Shown: positions 51,701-61,006 of the stretch, piece after piece
Layout of the letters: every line of letters starts with the position of its first letter
Numbering within the stretch: position 1 is the first letter of the stretch
Source of the DNA: Paratrimastix pyriformis
Taxonomy: Eukaryota > Preaxostyla > Paratrimastigidae
NCBI GenBank assembly: GCA_027972325.1
Contig: JAPMOS010000033.1
Coordinates: 186,001 to 250,000, forward strand
Length of the DNA stretch: 64,000 bases
Direction of reading: 5' to 3'
Notes under the pieces: generated by a model
Database searches by the model: none
What the model saw: the letters and a program-made list of their open reading frames with translations, nothing else
What the model was told of the DNA's origin: nothing
Made by a program: the position numbers and the translations under genes

Positions 51701-54218
51701 AAGGGCCGGCACAACAGACGTCGTGCCTTGATGTTGCTGGGGACCTGCATCGCGAGAAGGAAGAGGGCCTCCAGGGCCTGGTGGAAGGTCACAACGTGGT
51801 CGGGGATGTGCTCCTGCATGGTCACTGTGGGCAGGGCGGGAGTGGTCGGTTCGAGATGCGGGGGCGGGAAGGAACACAGACAGCTGGCGCCCAACGTCGT
51901 GGCCGTTGTGGGCGGAGATGTTTCGCGGGGACCCTGGGTCTTGAGGTGGGCCGGCAGCCGGGTCTGGATGCCAGCCTCATAGAGGGCGCGCAGGCGCGTG
52001 TAGAGCCTGGTCGAGGCCATGGTGATGGAATTCCCGAGCGGATCTGGGAGCACGCAGCAGAAAAGCAGCAGAAATAAGGTGGTACCCGAATAAGGTGCGT
52101 GCATGCAGCAGACCTATGCGATGTGTGGCCAAATTGGCGAGCATCTGTGCCACGTATCCGGCCAGAACGAAAATGTACACGCGATCCTGGGGTGTCATGG
52201 GACCGGGTGGGCCGCCGGGGGAGAGCGCGCGGGGCTTGGGGATCTCGAGCTCCTTGACGAGGGGCGAAAGCACCTGTGTCGTCAGCCGAGCGACCGTCTT
52301 GACTCGCTTGTACCGGGCGGGTAACGCTAGCAAGCGGAAGCGCAAATGCGAAAAACCAGCCTGGAATGAGACCTCATACCCAGACCAAGCGCGCGAGGGG
52401 GAAAGTGGAGCAGGGGAGACAGACTAGAATGCTTGGAGAAGCACACAAGCACTTTGCCCACAAGCTCAGCGCTCCGGAAGTCTCCGCTGCGGGTTGCCTG
52501 GAGGATGACCTGCTCGCTGGCCTCGCGGACGTAGCGGTTGAGGATAACCTTCCGGCGCTAGGTGTGTGCCATATGAGTGAGCAATGGGCGGACACATGGT
52601 GGCGGGCAGACCTTGCCCCCAAGGGAGGCGCGAAGCTTCTCATTCTTCAGGGCGGTTCCCATCACCACCAAGGGGAGCGAGAGCAGGATGGGATCGCACC
52701 CCTTCACTGTGGCGGGGGGATGAGAACAATGGGGACCATGAGGGCAGAGAAAAAGGCAGCAAGGAGAAGGCGACGAGGGGTGTGATGGGACAGACGGGAT
52801 GGGCGGAACGGATGAGGGATGGAGGAGTCCTTGCGGGTCCTCTTCTCCTCCTCCTCCTCCACGAAGCTGGCGACCCACTCGGGCTCGCAGGGGAAAGACA
52901 AAACCGTTTCGGAGAACGAGGGAGCGGTCAGGGGGGCAGCAGGGATCGGAGAGGCCGTAGAAGCGGGGGCTGAAAGAGCCTGGGGCTGGTGCTTGAGCAG
53001 CGGGTTCGATGACGGCACAGGGCACGAGGCCGAGGGCTTGGTGGCCGGTCGGCGTGGACGATCGTCGACCCACCCATCGCGAAGCAGTTTGGTGATGTAG
53101 CGTGCCGCGGGCTCCAGCAGAACCCCGCCCATCTCAAAGGGGGAGTAGATCGCCGCTGCGAGCAGGGCAGGAGATGCAAGGTGAATGGGGATGAAATGTG
53201 GGATCGGGGCCGACGGCAGACCGGGACCCTCGGTGAGAAACATGGCGATCAGCATCAGGCCCGTGATCAAGTTGGCGTACCGGCGGAGAACGGGGCCCGC
53301 CGGGAGGTTGGTCATCAACTCGGCCATCAGCTCCAGCACCGAGCAGCTGGCCGGATCCTTTCGGTCCAGGAGGTCGATCCAACCAGGCGGCGGGTCATAC
53401 CGTGTCAAAGGGTTCAGAGGGATGACCAAAGGTGTCGGCACAGGGCCCCACACGGCGACGGAAGCAACTTCACGGGAGAGGGATTGAAGGGAAGCTGCGG
53501 CAGGGGAAAAAGGACAAATGGGGGTTAACACCTCACCGACAATGACAAATGACAATCGGCGATAAATTACCCACAACGACAATTCTATCGGGCTGGCAAC
53601 ACAATGGGGAGACGGGGGACGGGGACAGACCCGAGTCCATCCTCTTCAGGTAGGAGACAGTCGTCCCGAAGGCATCATCACAGAGAGCTGTGTGCGTTGG
53701 GAGAAGCTTCACGGCATCTGGAGATGCACGGATCGTTCGCATCATTCGAACCAGGAATTCCATGCCCGCCCGGGCAAAGGCCGGGACGCGGGACTCGGTC
53801 ACAGAGAAGCGGATCCGAAAGGGACCGGTCCTGGGTCGGTGTTCTGCCAATCGGTCTTGGATGGACATCGGGACAAAGATGCCGTTACTGTCGCGAACAG
53901 AGAGGGTGAAGAAATCGGCATTGGGCTTCCAAAAATCTGATGCCGGAATTGGGGTGATGCGGGAAAATCAGAAGGAAAGAGAAACAGACCAACAGAAAAC
54001 TTCTTATCTAGATTTTCGCATGCAATTGACCGGACATGCTCGATTGTTTGGTGGGCGTGTGAGACAATCTCTCCGGTCATCTGGAGGGCTCGCAAACTTG
54101 GATCGAATGTCAATTCGATCCTTGTCATAAGTGAGTTTTGGGCAGGATCAGCAGATTGATTCATTGCTGGATATCGTCTGTCGGTAGTGGAATCAACACT
54201 CTGACGCTGCTGTTGCAT
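48781..54218 (-). CDS. Large uncharacterised protein, many introns
   Basis: I do not recognise the family. Likely start ATG 54216-54218 (MQQQRQSVDSTTDRRYPAMN, then MTRIELTFDPSLRALQMTGE); a second in-frame ATG lies at 54126-54128. Exons include DFWKPNADFFTLSVRDSNG, FRIRFSVTESRVPAFARAG, WIDLLDRKDPASCSVLELMA, VLRRYANLITGLMLIAMFL, MGGVLLEPAARYITKLLRDG, RKVILNRYVREASEQVIL, RVYIFVLAGYVAQMLANLA, NSITMASTRLYTRLRALYEA, HIPDHVVTFHQALEALFLLA, KVFWLGPQAVVARLG, an acidic stretch (DEAEDMTTDDEDDECED), GADPLPIV repeats, MSTYKEKARGQEVAPGL, YEYVIVYAEGHLDGPYLR, and a Pro/Ser-rich tail ending SASRRVR at TGA 48781-48783. Joins checked in phase show 52.6-51.9 kb to be one gene. Two or three moderately hydrophobic stretches exist, but membrane location is not clear. 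Composition goes from AT-rich 5' to GC-rich 3'. Confidence 0.6.
50850..51032 (-). repeat. Coding 24-bp tandem repeats (GADPLPIV)
   Basis: Three perfect and several diverged 24-bp units encode GADPLPIV, GADSLALM, GADPMAVE and GADPMVIE in the minus-strand unknown gene. The unit length keeps the frame, and no splice sites bound it, so this minisatellite is translated. Confidence 0.85.
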
Positions 54219-54250
54219 ACAGGGGGTAATATCCTTGTGTTATTATCGCA

Positions 54251-54427
54251 ATGCCGACAATCCGCCAATTGACGATTACGGGGGAAAAACGTGTTGGCCC
54301 GGGGACAATGGGGCAATTGCCGGAGAAGAACGATGAGGGTGATTACCGGAGATTTATTGTCTGCACGCCGGTGTTGTCGGCTTCCCTTGCCCCTCAGGTC
54401 ACGGACAATGTCCACCCATCCAAATGA
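54251..54427 (+). CDS. Possible short gene, exon 1 partly duplicated downstream
   Basis: ATG 54251 is 32 bp from the divergent start at 54218 and opens MPTIRQLTITGEKRVGPG, then GQLPEKNDEGDYRRFIV, with a stop at 54425-54427 (58 residues). A GTCTG donor and CAG acceptor pair (about 54358-54397) could shorten it to about 45 residues ending TDNVHPSK. No family is recognised. Codons for GEKRVGPGTMGQLPEKND recur in the perfect 56-bp duplicate at 54842. Either a real small protein or a first exon whose remainder I could not follow. Confidence 0.3.
   Translation: MPTIRQLTITGEKRVGPGTMGQLPEKNDEGDYRRFIVCTPVLSASLAPQVTDNVHPSK
54281..54336 (+). repeat. 56-bp direct repeat, copy 1
   Basis: Perfectly identical over 56 bp to 54842-54897, same orientation, 561 bp apart. 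Begins GGGGAAAAACGTGTTGGCCC and ends GAAGAACGATGA. Confidence 0.97.
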
Positions 54428-55009
54428 CCGCGTAAAGAAGCACCGCGTCATCGGTCACTCCTTCTGCACTGGTCCCCGGTCGTCGACTCCCCCGGCACCG
54501 TGCTGCTCGTTCCGTGCCACCACCCTAGGAGAAGGATGGGAAGAGCGACGACCTCGATGGCCCGAACTTGACCTGTACTCGATGATGATGCCGGGGGTCC
54601 CTGGTTCTGGCTGGCCGATCTTGCGACCATCACAGCGCTTGGGTCAGCATGCCACTGGGCGAAGGCAAGTCCGAAAGAAAGGTGGTGATAAGAAGACAAG
54701 AGGTGCAGCTTTGACTGCGTGTTGGGGTCGTCTCACACTTCCGAACACATGAGGTAGTTTGTGTTTTTAGAGAAATCTCAAAAGAAGAAAGCTTGCGCTT
54801 TCGGGGAACCCGAATTTAGTGCGGCCGAGCGCTCGTTCGAAGGGGAAAAACGTGTTGGCCCGGGGACAATGGGGCAATTGCCGGAGAAGAACGATGAAAG
54901 GGGTGAGGGAAGAAAGAAAGAGAGGGAAGAGGAGACGATACAAAGGAAAAGAAGAGGATTCATTTCAAGAAAAGGGACAAAAAGAAAGGATTTTACCCCA
55001 CTCACCGTT
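54428..55009. other. Intergenic region upstream of importin gene
   Basis: About 580 bp of mixed, partly purine-rich sequence containing repeat copy 2. Short ORFs exist on both strands (plus: 54418 onward, starting MSTHPNDRVKKHRVIGHSFC; minus: starting MSSYHHLSFGLAFAQWHADP), but neither has convincing codon texture. The A/G-rich stretch 54893-54990 lies 3' of the antisense exon and may be its 3' leader. Confidence 0.35.
54842..54897 (+). repeat. 56-bp direct repeat, copy 2
   Basis: Second perfect copy of the 54281-54336 sequence. No longer repeat flanks either copy, and no terminal inverted repeat is visible between them. Confidence 0.97.
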
Positions 55010-55140
55010 TTAGCCCATCTTGGCGTTGGGGTCGCTCTCCATCTTGTACTGGTCGAGAGCCACGTTGAAGCATGCCAGGCCCGTGCTCTTGTGGTGGGCG
55101 GTGGCGGCCGTTCGAAGAACATTATCGCAAAAACAGCCGC
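55010..55140 (-). other. Orphan antisense terminal exon upstream of importin
   Basis: On the minus strand, a CACAG acceptor (55142-55141) precedes an open frame with typical GC3 codon use: GCFCDNVLRTAATAHHKSTG, then LACFNVALDQYKMESDPNAK, MG and TAA (55010-55012). This looks like the true C terminus of a protein, but no upstream exon is visible. Such an exon would have to lie across the importin start (55198) or its first exons. No family is recognised. Options: an overlapping antisense gene, a gene fragment left by duplication, or chance. Confidence 0.5.
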
Positions 55141-55197
55141 CTGTGCTTCGGGGTTATCGACGTTTTCTTGGTGGGGTTCTTTTTGCGTTGCTTCTCC

Positions 55198-56480
55198 ATG
55201 GCTGCGGCGATCGACGACCAAACTATTTTTAATGTCCTGGCTGCTACTATGATCAACGATGAGAACGCACGGCAGGGGGCAGAACGGACCCTCGCCGCTG
55301 TCCGCAATCTTTTTTTATCAGTGTTGGACCCAGCTGATTCTTTTTGTAGTGGGAGGAAAATGCCGGATTTCTCACCACGATGCTCCGGTTTGTTTCCAAC
55401 CAACAAAGTCCGGCCCTCTCTCCCGGTCTTGTCCCATATTTCCTTATTCTTTGCTAGTTGACAAGCAAATCCGGCTCTCCGCTGTCCTTGTTCTGAAGAA
55501 CGCCATTTGCAGGCGGTGGGAAACAAAGGTGGCCGAGGAGGAGCGTCAAATGATCCGACAGAACATTCTCGAATCCCTCATTACTGCCCCGTCACTTGTC
55601 CAGTCTGTCGTAAGCATCCGTCAAGCCGGCACATCAATGTCTCATCAACATGAACGCTGCTGTTTCTTTTCTCTAGGACTCATCTCGGGTTGTGCATCAA
55701 TGCCATCGCCAGTTTTGATTACCCCGAGCGGTGGCCTGGTCTGGTCGACCAGATCCTGCAGAACTTCGCCACCCAGGACCAGACCCGCATCGCGGGCGCC
55801 CTGGTTGGGCTGCGGTTCCTCTACAAGAAGTACGAGTACAAGCGGCGCGAGCTCCGGGCCCCCTTCGACGAGCTCCTGGCGCGGACGCTGCCGGTCCTCT
55901 ACGGGCTGGTCTCGCACATCGTGGCCCTAAACTCGTGGCAGCCCCACCTGGGCCTCATGGCCAAGAACGTCTTCAAGTGCTACTACGCCGCCATGCACGT
56001 CCGCCCCGCTGCCCTGCCCCTGCACGTGGCCCCAACCAGGGGACCGTCCGCATGGGGGCTCACTCTGATTCCGGGGGGGTTGCGGTGGTCAGATCGTGCT
56101 GCCGAACATGCTGCAGGACCCGGCCTGCATGGCCCAGTGGATCCCCCTGATGCTGACCCAGCTGCAGACCCCCATCCCCGAGGCCGTGCAGGTCCGGACC
56201 CCCGCATCCGCGCCCATCATCCATCATTCCCTCCCATCCCCTCCATCTCTTCACCACCCGACCTCCCCGGCGGTGGGTCTGGTTGCGGGCAGCCCATCCC
56301 CGAGCAGCGTGCCGAGTTCGCCTGGTGGGGGGTCAAGAAGTGGATCCTGTACATCCTCGACCGGCTCTTCCGCCGCTACGGGCTGCCCGACGTGGCCGGC
56401 AAGGAGTACAAGACCTTCTGCAAGCACTGGCTCGCCCAGGCGGCCATCCCCGCCATGAACTCCGTCATGGCCGTCCGTCG

Positions 56481-56515
<35 letters not shown>

Positions 56516-59500
56516 ACCCCCCTATACCCCCCTTCCCACCCCGACACGGCCCGCTCGGCGTTCACCACCGTTGCGCGCCTTCTTCTGGCTTGTGGCGGCC
56601 CAGGTTCTGAACTGGAAGCGCACCGGGCAGTTCGTGACGGACACCTGCCTCAAGGACGCCCTCAACTTCATGGTCTCCTGGTCCGGCCGACAGCCCCGCC
56701 CCACCCGCCGACCTCTCCCGCCCTGCCCCCGCCCCCAGCACACGCTCCCCGCCCTGCCCCGCACCCAGCACACGCTCCCCGCCCTGCCCCGCACCCAGCA
56801 CACGCTCCCCGCCCTGCCCCGCACCCAGCACACGCTCCCCGCCGCTCATCGTCGTGGGGATGACGCGTGGGTCGGGTGTGCGCCTGCCTGCAGCCTGCCC
56901 AACAACGCCGTCTTCAAGGCCCTCAAGCCCCACCTGCGGCCCCTGGTGGCCGAGGTGATCTTCCCGATCATCTGCCTGACCGCCGACGACATCGCCCTCT
57001 GGACCGAAGACCCCTACGAGTTCGTCCGCAAGCAGTTCGGTCCGTCGGCCGGCCTCCCATCCCCCCTCCCCTCGGCCATGGGAGGGGCTCGGCCATGGGG
57101 AGGAGGGGGGGGGGGGGGGGGGGGGGGGGAGGCAGGTCCCGGCCCGAGGAGGTGTTCACCGTCGCCCACGTTGGGGTGGTGCAGACGTCATCCAGGAGTA
57201 CTACTTCCCCAAGATGGCCGCCACCTCGCTGCTGCTCGAGATGGCAAAGGTGCGCCCCGCGGCCACCCTTCCCCTCTGCAGCGAGCTCTTCGCGGGCATC
57301 CTCAACCGGTCCGCCGATCCGCCCAATGATCATCGCCCAATGATCACCATCCAGTCATCACCATCATCCAGTCATCACCATCATCCAATCATCACCATCA
57401 TCCAATCATCACCATCATCCAATCATCACCATCATCCAATCATTATCACCCTCAACCGGCTGCTCCGTCCTGCGCCTCTCGCTGGGACTGGGTCATTCCC
57501 CCTCCTTCTCCACCCAACATTCATCACCACTCAACCACCATTCAGGTACCTGGAGACGCCCCCGGCCAACCGGAACCACCTGGAGAAGGAGGCCGCCCTG
57601 CTTGGGCTGGGCATCATCAGCGAGGAGCTCAAGGAGCGCGAGCCCTACGCCAGCAACATCGAGGCCCTCATCACCACCCACGTCCTGCCCGAGCTCACCT
57701 CCGACAACCGTCCGCCCGCCCCCCATCCTACAGTGGCAAGCCGGCCACCGTCCGCCCTTCCTCATCCGTGCCGTCTTCTGTCCCTGTGTATGTCTGGGTC
57801 TCCCTTTGCAGCCTACCTGCGGGCCCGCGCCTGCTGGGTGTACGGCCAGTTCTCCGAGCTGGACTTCAAGGACCGGCCCAACTTCACGGCGGCCATCCAG
57901 AAGATCCTCGCGTCCGCCCCGCACCCATGCACCCGCACCCATACACCCATGCACCCGCACCCATACACCCATGCACCCGCACCCATACACCCATGCACCC
58001 GCACCCATATACCCATGCACCCGCACCCATACACCCATGCACCCGCACCCATACACCCATGCACCCGCACCCATACACCCATGCACCCGCGCCCATACAC
58101 CCGCGCCCATACATTCCGCCCCCTCTGACCGTCCCACCCACCGGGCCTGGCAGCTGCCTGCGGGACGGGCACCCGCCCGTTCGGATCCAGTCTGCGCTGG
58201 CCATGCGGCACCTGATCCGGGACGAGACCTGCGCGGAGCTGGTCAAGCCGCTGCTGCAGCCGCTGGTGGAGGAGTTCTTCAAGCTGATGGACGAGATGGG
58301 CAACGAGGAGTTGCTCCTCTCGCTGGAGGCCATCATCGACCAGTTCGGCGAGGAGATGCAGCCCCTGGCCCTCGACATGGCCACCCGCCTCTGCCAGCAC
58401 TTCGTCCGCCTGGCAAACTGCGACGAGGACGACGACGACAGCGCCCTGGCGGCCGTGGGTCGGCACCCCACCACCCCACCCAACCCCACCTGCCCCGCCG
58501 ATGCCAAGACCCGCGTGCCCTCCTGCCTGTCCTCAGACCGCTCTTCTGCTCTGGGCCTGCCTGTCGCTTCGCGGGCCGTGGCGGTGGTGGGCAGGCTGCC
58601 TGCGGGCGCTTGTGACGCTGATGACCAGCATGCAGCGGATGAGCGCGGTCTTCGAGCAGATCGAGCCGGCCATGCTGTCCGTCTTCGTCCCCTTCATCAA
58701 CGTCGAGAAGCTCGGTCCGCGCCCCCCGCACACCCCCCGCGCCCCCCACCGCCCGCCCTCCCGGCCCTCCCTCCGGGCGGGTGCCCACGCTGCCACCCGC
58801 CGGCAATGGGTTCACCGATGCTCTGGATTGGCTCTGCTGTGGTGGGGTGGTGGTGGTCGGGGCGGGCGCAGAGTTCCTGACGGAGGTGCTGCAGCTTGTC
58901 GAGGTGTACACCTTCTGGGTGCCCCGCATCACGCCGGCCCTGTGGGGCGTCTACCGGCAGATGTGCACGGCCCTGGGCGAGTGGGCCTACGACTACTTCG
59001 AGGAGATGCTGCCCGGCTTCGACAACTTCATCACCCGCGACCCGCAGACGTTCGCCTCCGTCCCCGAGCACACCCGCCTCATGTACGAGCTCATCAACAA
59101 GGCCCGCCCCCGTCGCCCCGCCCCGCCCCGCCCGCCTCCCTGCTGTGAGCGTGTCTTGACGGCCGTGTGGTGTGCGGGTGCGGGTGGGTGCGGGTGGGTG
59201 CGGGTGGGTGCGGGTGGGTGCGGGTGGGTGCGGGTGGGTGCGGGTGGGTGCGGGTGGGTGCGGGTGGGTGCGGGTGGGTGCGGGTGGGTGCGGGTGGGTG
59301 CGGGTGCGGGTGCGGGTGCGGGTGCCTGTGGCTGCCCCTCTGCAGGCCATGACGGACACCTCGGAGAACATGGCCTGCTACGCGGCCGAGCTGAGCAAGT
59401 CCTTCTTCATGGCCTGCAAGGGCACCGTCGACGCCTACCTGCCGCCCCTCATCAAGGTCCCCCCACCCACCCCACCTCCCCCAGTCTCACAGCCTCATCC

Positions 59501-60913
59501 GTCCCGCCCGGGTGCCTCCCGTGACTTGCAGACGGCGTGGGCCCGCTTCCAGAGCGCCGAGTCGTCCAAACTGAAGGTGTTCCTGCTGGAGGTGCTCGCC
59601 TGCGGGCTGTACAACAACCCGGCCCTCTTCATGCAGACCTGCGCCCAGGACGGCACCGTGCAGCCGATCTTCTTCGCCTGGTTCGAGGCCCTGCCCCGCT
59701 TCACCCGGTCCGTGGCCCCGCCCCCTCGCCCAGTGCCAGTGCCGCCCCCTCGCCCAGTGCCGCCCCCGGTCGGTGCCCATGGCGGGGTCGCCATCGAATC
59801 ACGCCGTTGGTCGGGGCATGCCGTGGCACGGGGGGGTGGGCAGGCTGCCCGACAAGAAGATCGCCATCATGGCCCTGGCCTCGGTCTTTTCCCTGCCGCC
59901 CGCCCAGCTGCCGGCCACCTTCCAGTCGGCCCCCGCCATGAAGGTCATCGTCGAGTCGCTGGTCAAGCTCAACCAGGAGTATACCACCCTCAAGGCGGGT
60001 CCGTCCCCGCCACCCCACACGCCGCCCTCCAGCCCGCACACGCACCCACACGCCGCCTGCCGGCCCCGTCTGACGACGCGTCTCCGTCTTCTTCGCCGTC
60101 CTGTCCCCGTGCTGGGCTGGGCTGGGGGCGGCCCGCAGAGAAGGAGAAGGAGGAGAAGGAGCTCCAGGAGAAGGCCGAGCGGGGCGAGCTGCTCCAGGCC
60201 GGTCCGTCGCGCGACTGCCCCGCCACGCCCACGCCCTCTGCCACGCCCTCCGCCCTCTCGCTGCGCTCCTGGTGGGGGTGCCTGACCTCTGGCTCCCCCG
60301 GGGCTGGGCTGGGCAGTGGAGGAGGAGGTCCCCGAGACGGACGGCCACGACGAGCCGACTGAGGAGGACTTCAAGGGCGACGACGACGACGACGACGACG
60401 ACGGGGACGACGATGACGACGACGCCATCTCGGACCTGGCCGACGACGAGGGCCTGGTCATCCTGCCCATCGACGGCATCGACCACCTCACCTTCACCAC
60501 CGACGCCTTCCAGAGTCCGCTCCCTGCCCTGCCCTGCCCTGCCCTGCCCTGCCCTGCCCTGCCCTGCCCTGCCCTGCCCTGCCCTGCCCTGCCCTGCCCT
60601 GCCCTGCCCTGCCCTGCCCTGCCCTGCCCTGCCCTGCCCTGCCCTGCCCTGCCCTGCCCTGCCTGCCCTGCCCTGCCCTGCCCTGCCCTGCCCTGCCCTG
60701 CCCTGCCCTGCCCTGCCCTGCCCTGGCCCGCGTGTTTGTGGAGATGTCTCATCGCCCGTGGTGCCCTGGGGTTGGGGGGACGCAGCGCTGAACTCGGCCG
60801 CTCCGGAGCTGTTTACGGCCATCCGGGCGAGCCTGGACGCGGCCACCCTGACCACCCTCGACCAGCTCATCGCCGAGGGCCTCCGCCGCCGCGAGGCCGC
60901 CCCCCGCCCATGA
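55198..60913 (+). CDS. IPO7: Importin-7/8 (Nmd5/Sxm1) family karyopherin
   Basis: Nuclear import receptor of the importin-beta superfamily. ATG 55198: MAAAIDDQTIFNVLAATMIN, AERTLAA, then RFVSNQQ and VDKQIRLSAVLVLKNAICRR (importin-beta N domain). LCINAIASFDYPERWPGLVD and LRFLYKKYEYKRRELRAPFD follow, and the IPO7 hallmark EFAWWGVKKWILYILDRLFR with RYGLPDVAGKEYKTF. Then LKPHLRPLVAEVIFPIICLT and ALWTEDPYEFVRKQF, KEAALLGLGIISEELK, YLRARACWVYGQFSELDFKD, VRIQSALAMRHLIRDETCAE, RQMCTALGEWAYDYFEEMLP, MACYAAELSKSFFMACKG and FLLEVLACGLYNNPALFMQT. The acidic region FKGDDDDDDDDGDDDDDD precedes VILPIDGIDHLTFTTDAFQ, ending GLRRREAAPRP (TGA 60911-60913). About twenty exons; most introns carry different tandem repeats. 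The first three exons are AT-rich. Full length with no obvious defect. Confidence 0.95.
56471..56515 (+). repeat. Poly-C run in importin intron
   Basis: About 45 nearly uninterrupted C after a GTCCG donor (56474 region). C-runs of 15-25 also occur at 22966-22997, 30068-30089, 32317-32336, 35041-35064 and 36818-36839 in plus-strand introns. Confidence 0.9.
56737..56842 (+). repeat. 30-bp tandem repeat in importin intron
   Basis: Three to four copies of a 30-bp unit beginning CACGCTCCCCGCCCTGCCCC and containing GCACCCAGCA, directly upstream of the exon starting LPNNAVFKALK. Confidence 0.9.
57921..58115 (+). repeat. 22-bp tandem repeat in importin intron
   Basis: About eight copies of a 22-bp unit made of CACCCGCACCCATA and CACCCATG parts, with minor variants at the 3' end. 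The intron lies between exons FTAAIQKILA and the one starting near 58155. Confidence 0.92.
59177..59323 (+). repeat. (GGGTGCGGGT)n repeat in importin intron
   Basis: About thirteen copies of a 10-bp unit, degrading to GGGTGC hexamers. Unusually G-rich, not C-rich, on the sense strand. It ends at the acceptor near 59345 (exon AMTDTSENMACYAAEL). Confidence 0.92.
60523..60725 (+). repeat. (CCCTG)n pentamer repeat in importin intron
   Basis: About 40 CCCTG units with one unit shortened near 60661. They fill the last intron between TDAFQS and LNSAAPELF. Confidence 0.95.
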
Positions 60914-61006
60914 GGGGGCCCCTGAGGACAGACAGTCGCCTTTCTCGTTGGGCTGGGCCCACCCGCCGCGCCGCCTCGGCCGGGCTGCCGCGGGCACGGG
61001 GGGCGA

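Noticed and set aside
57921-58115. CRISPR array
   Set aside because: The 22-bp units are contiguous with no spacers, lie in a eukaryotic intron, and have no cas genes nearby. The same applies to the other tandem arrays.
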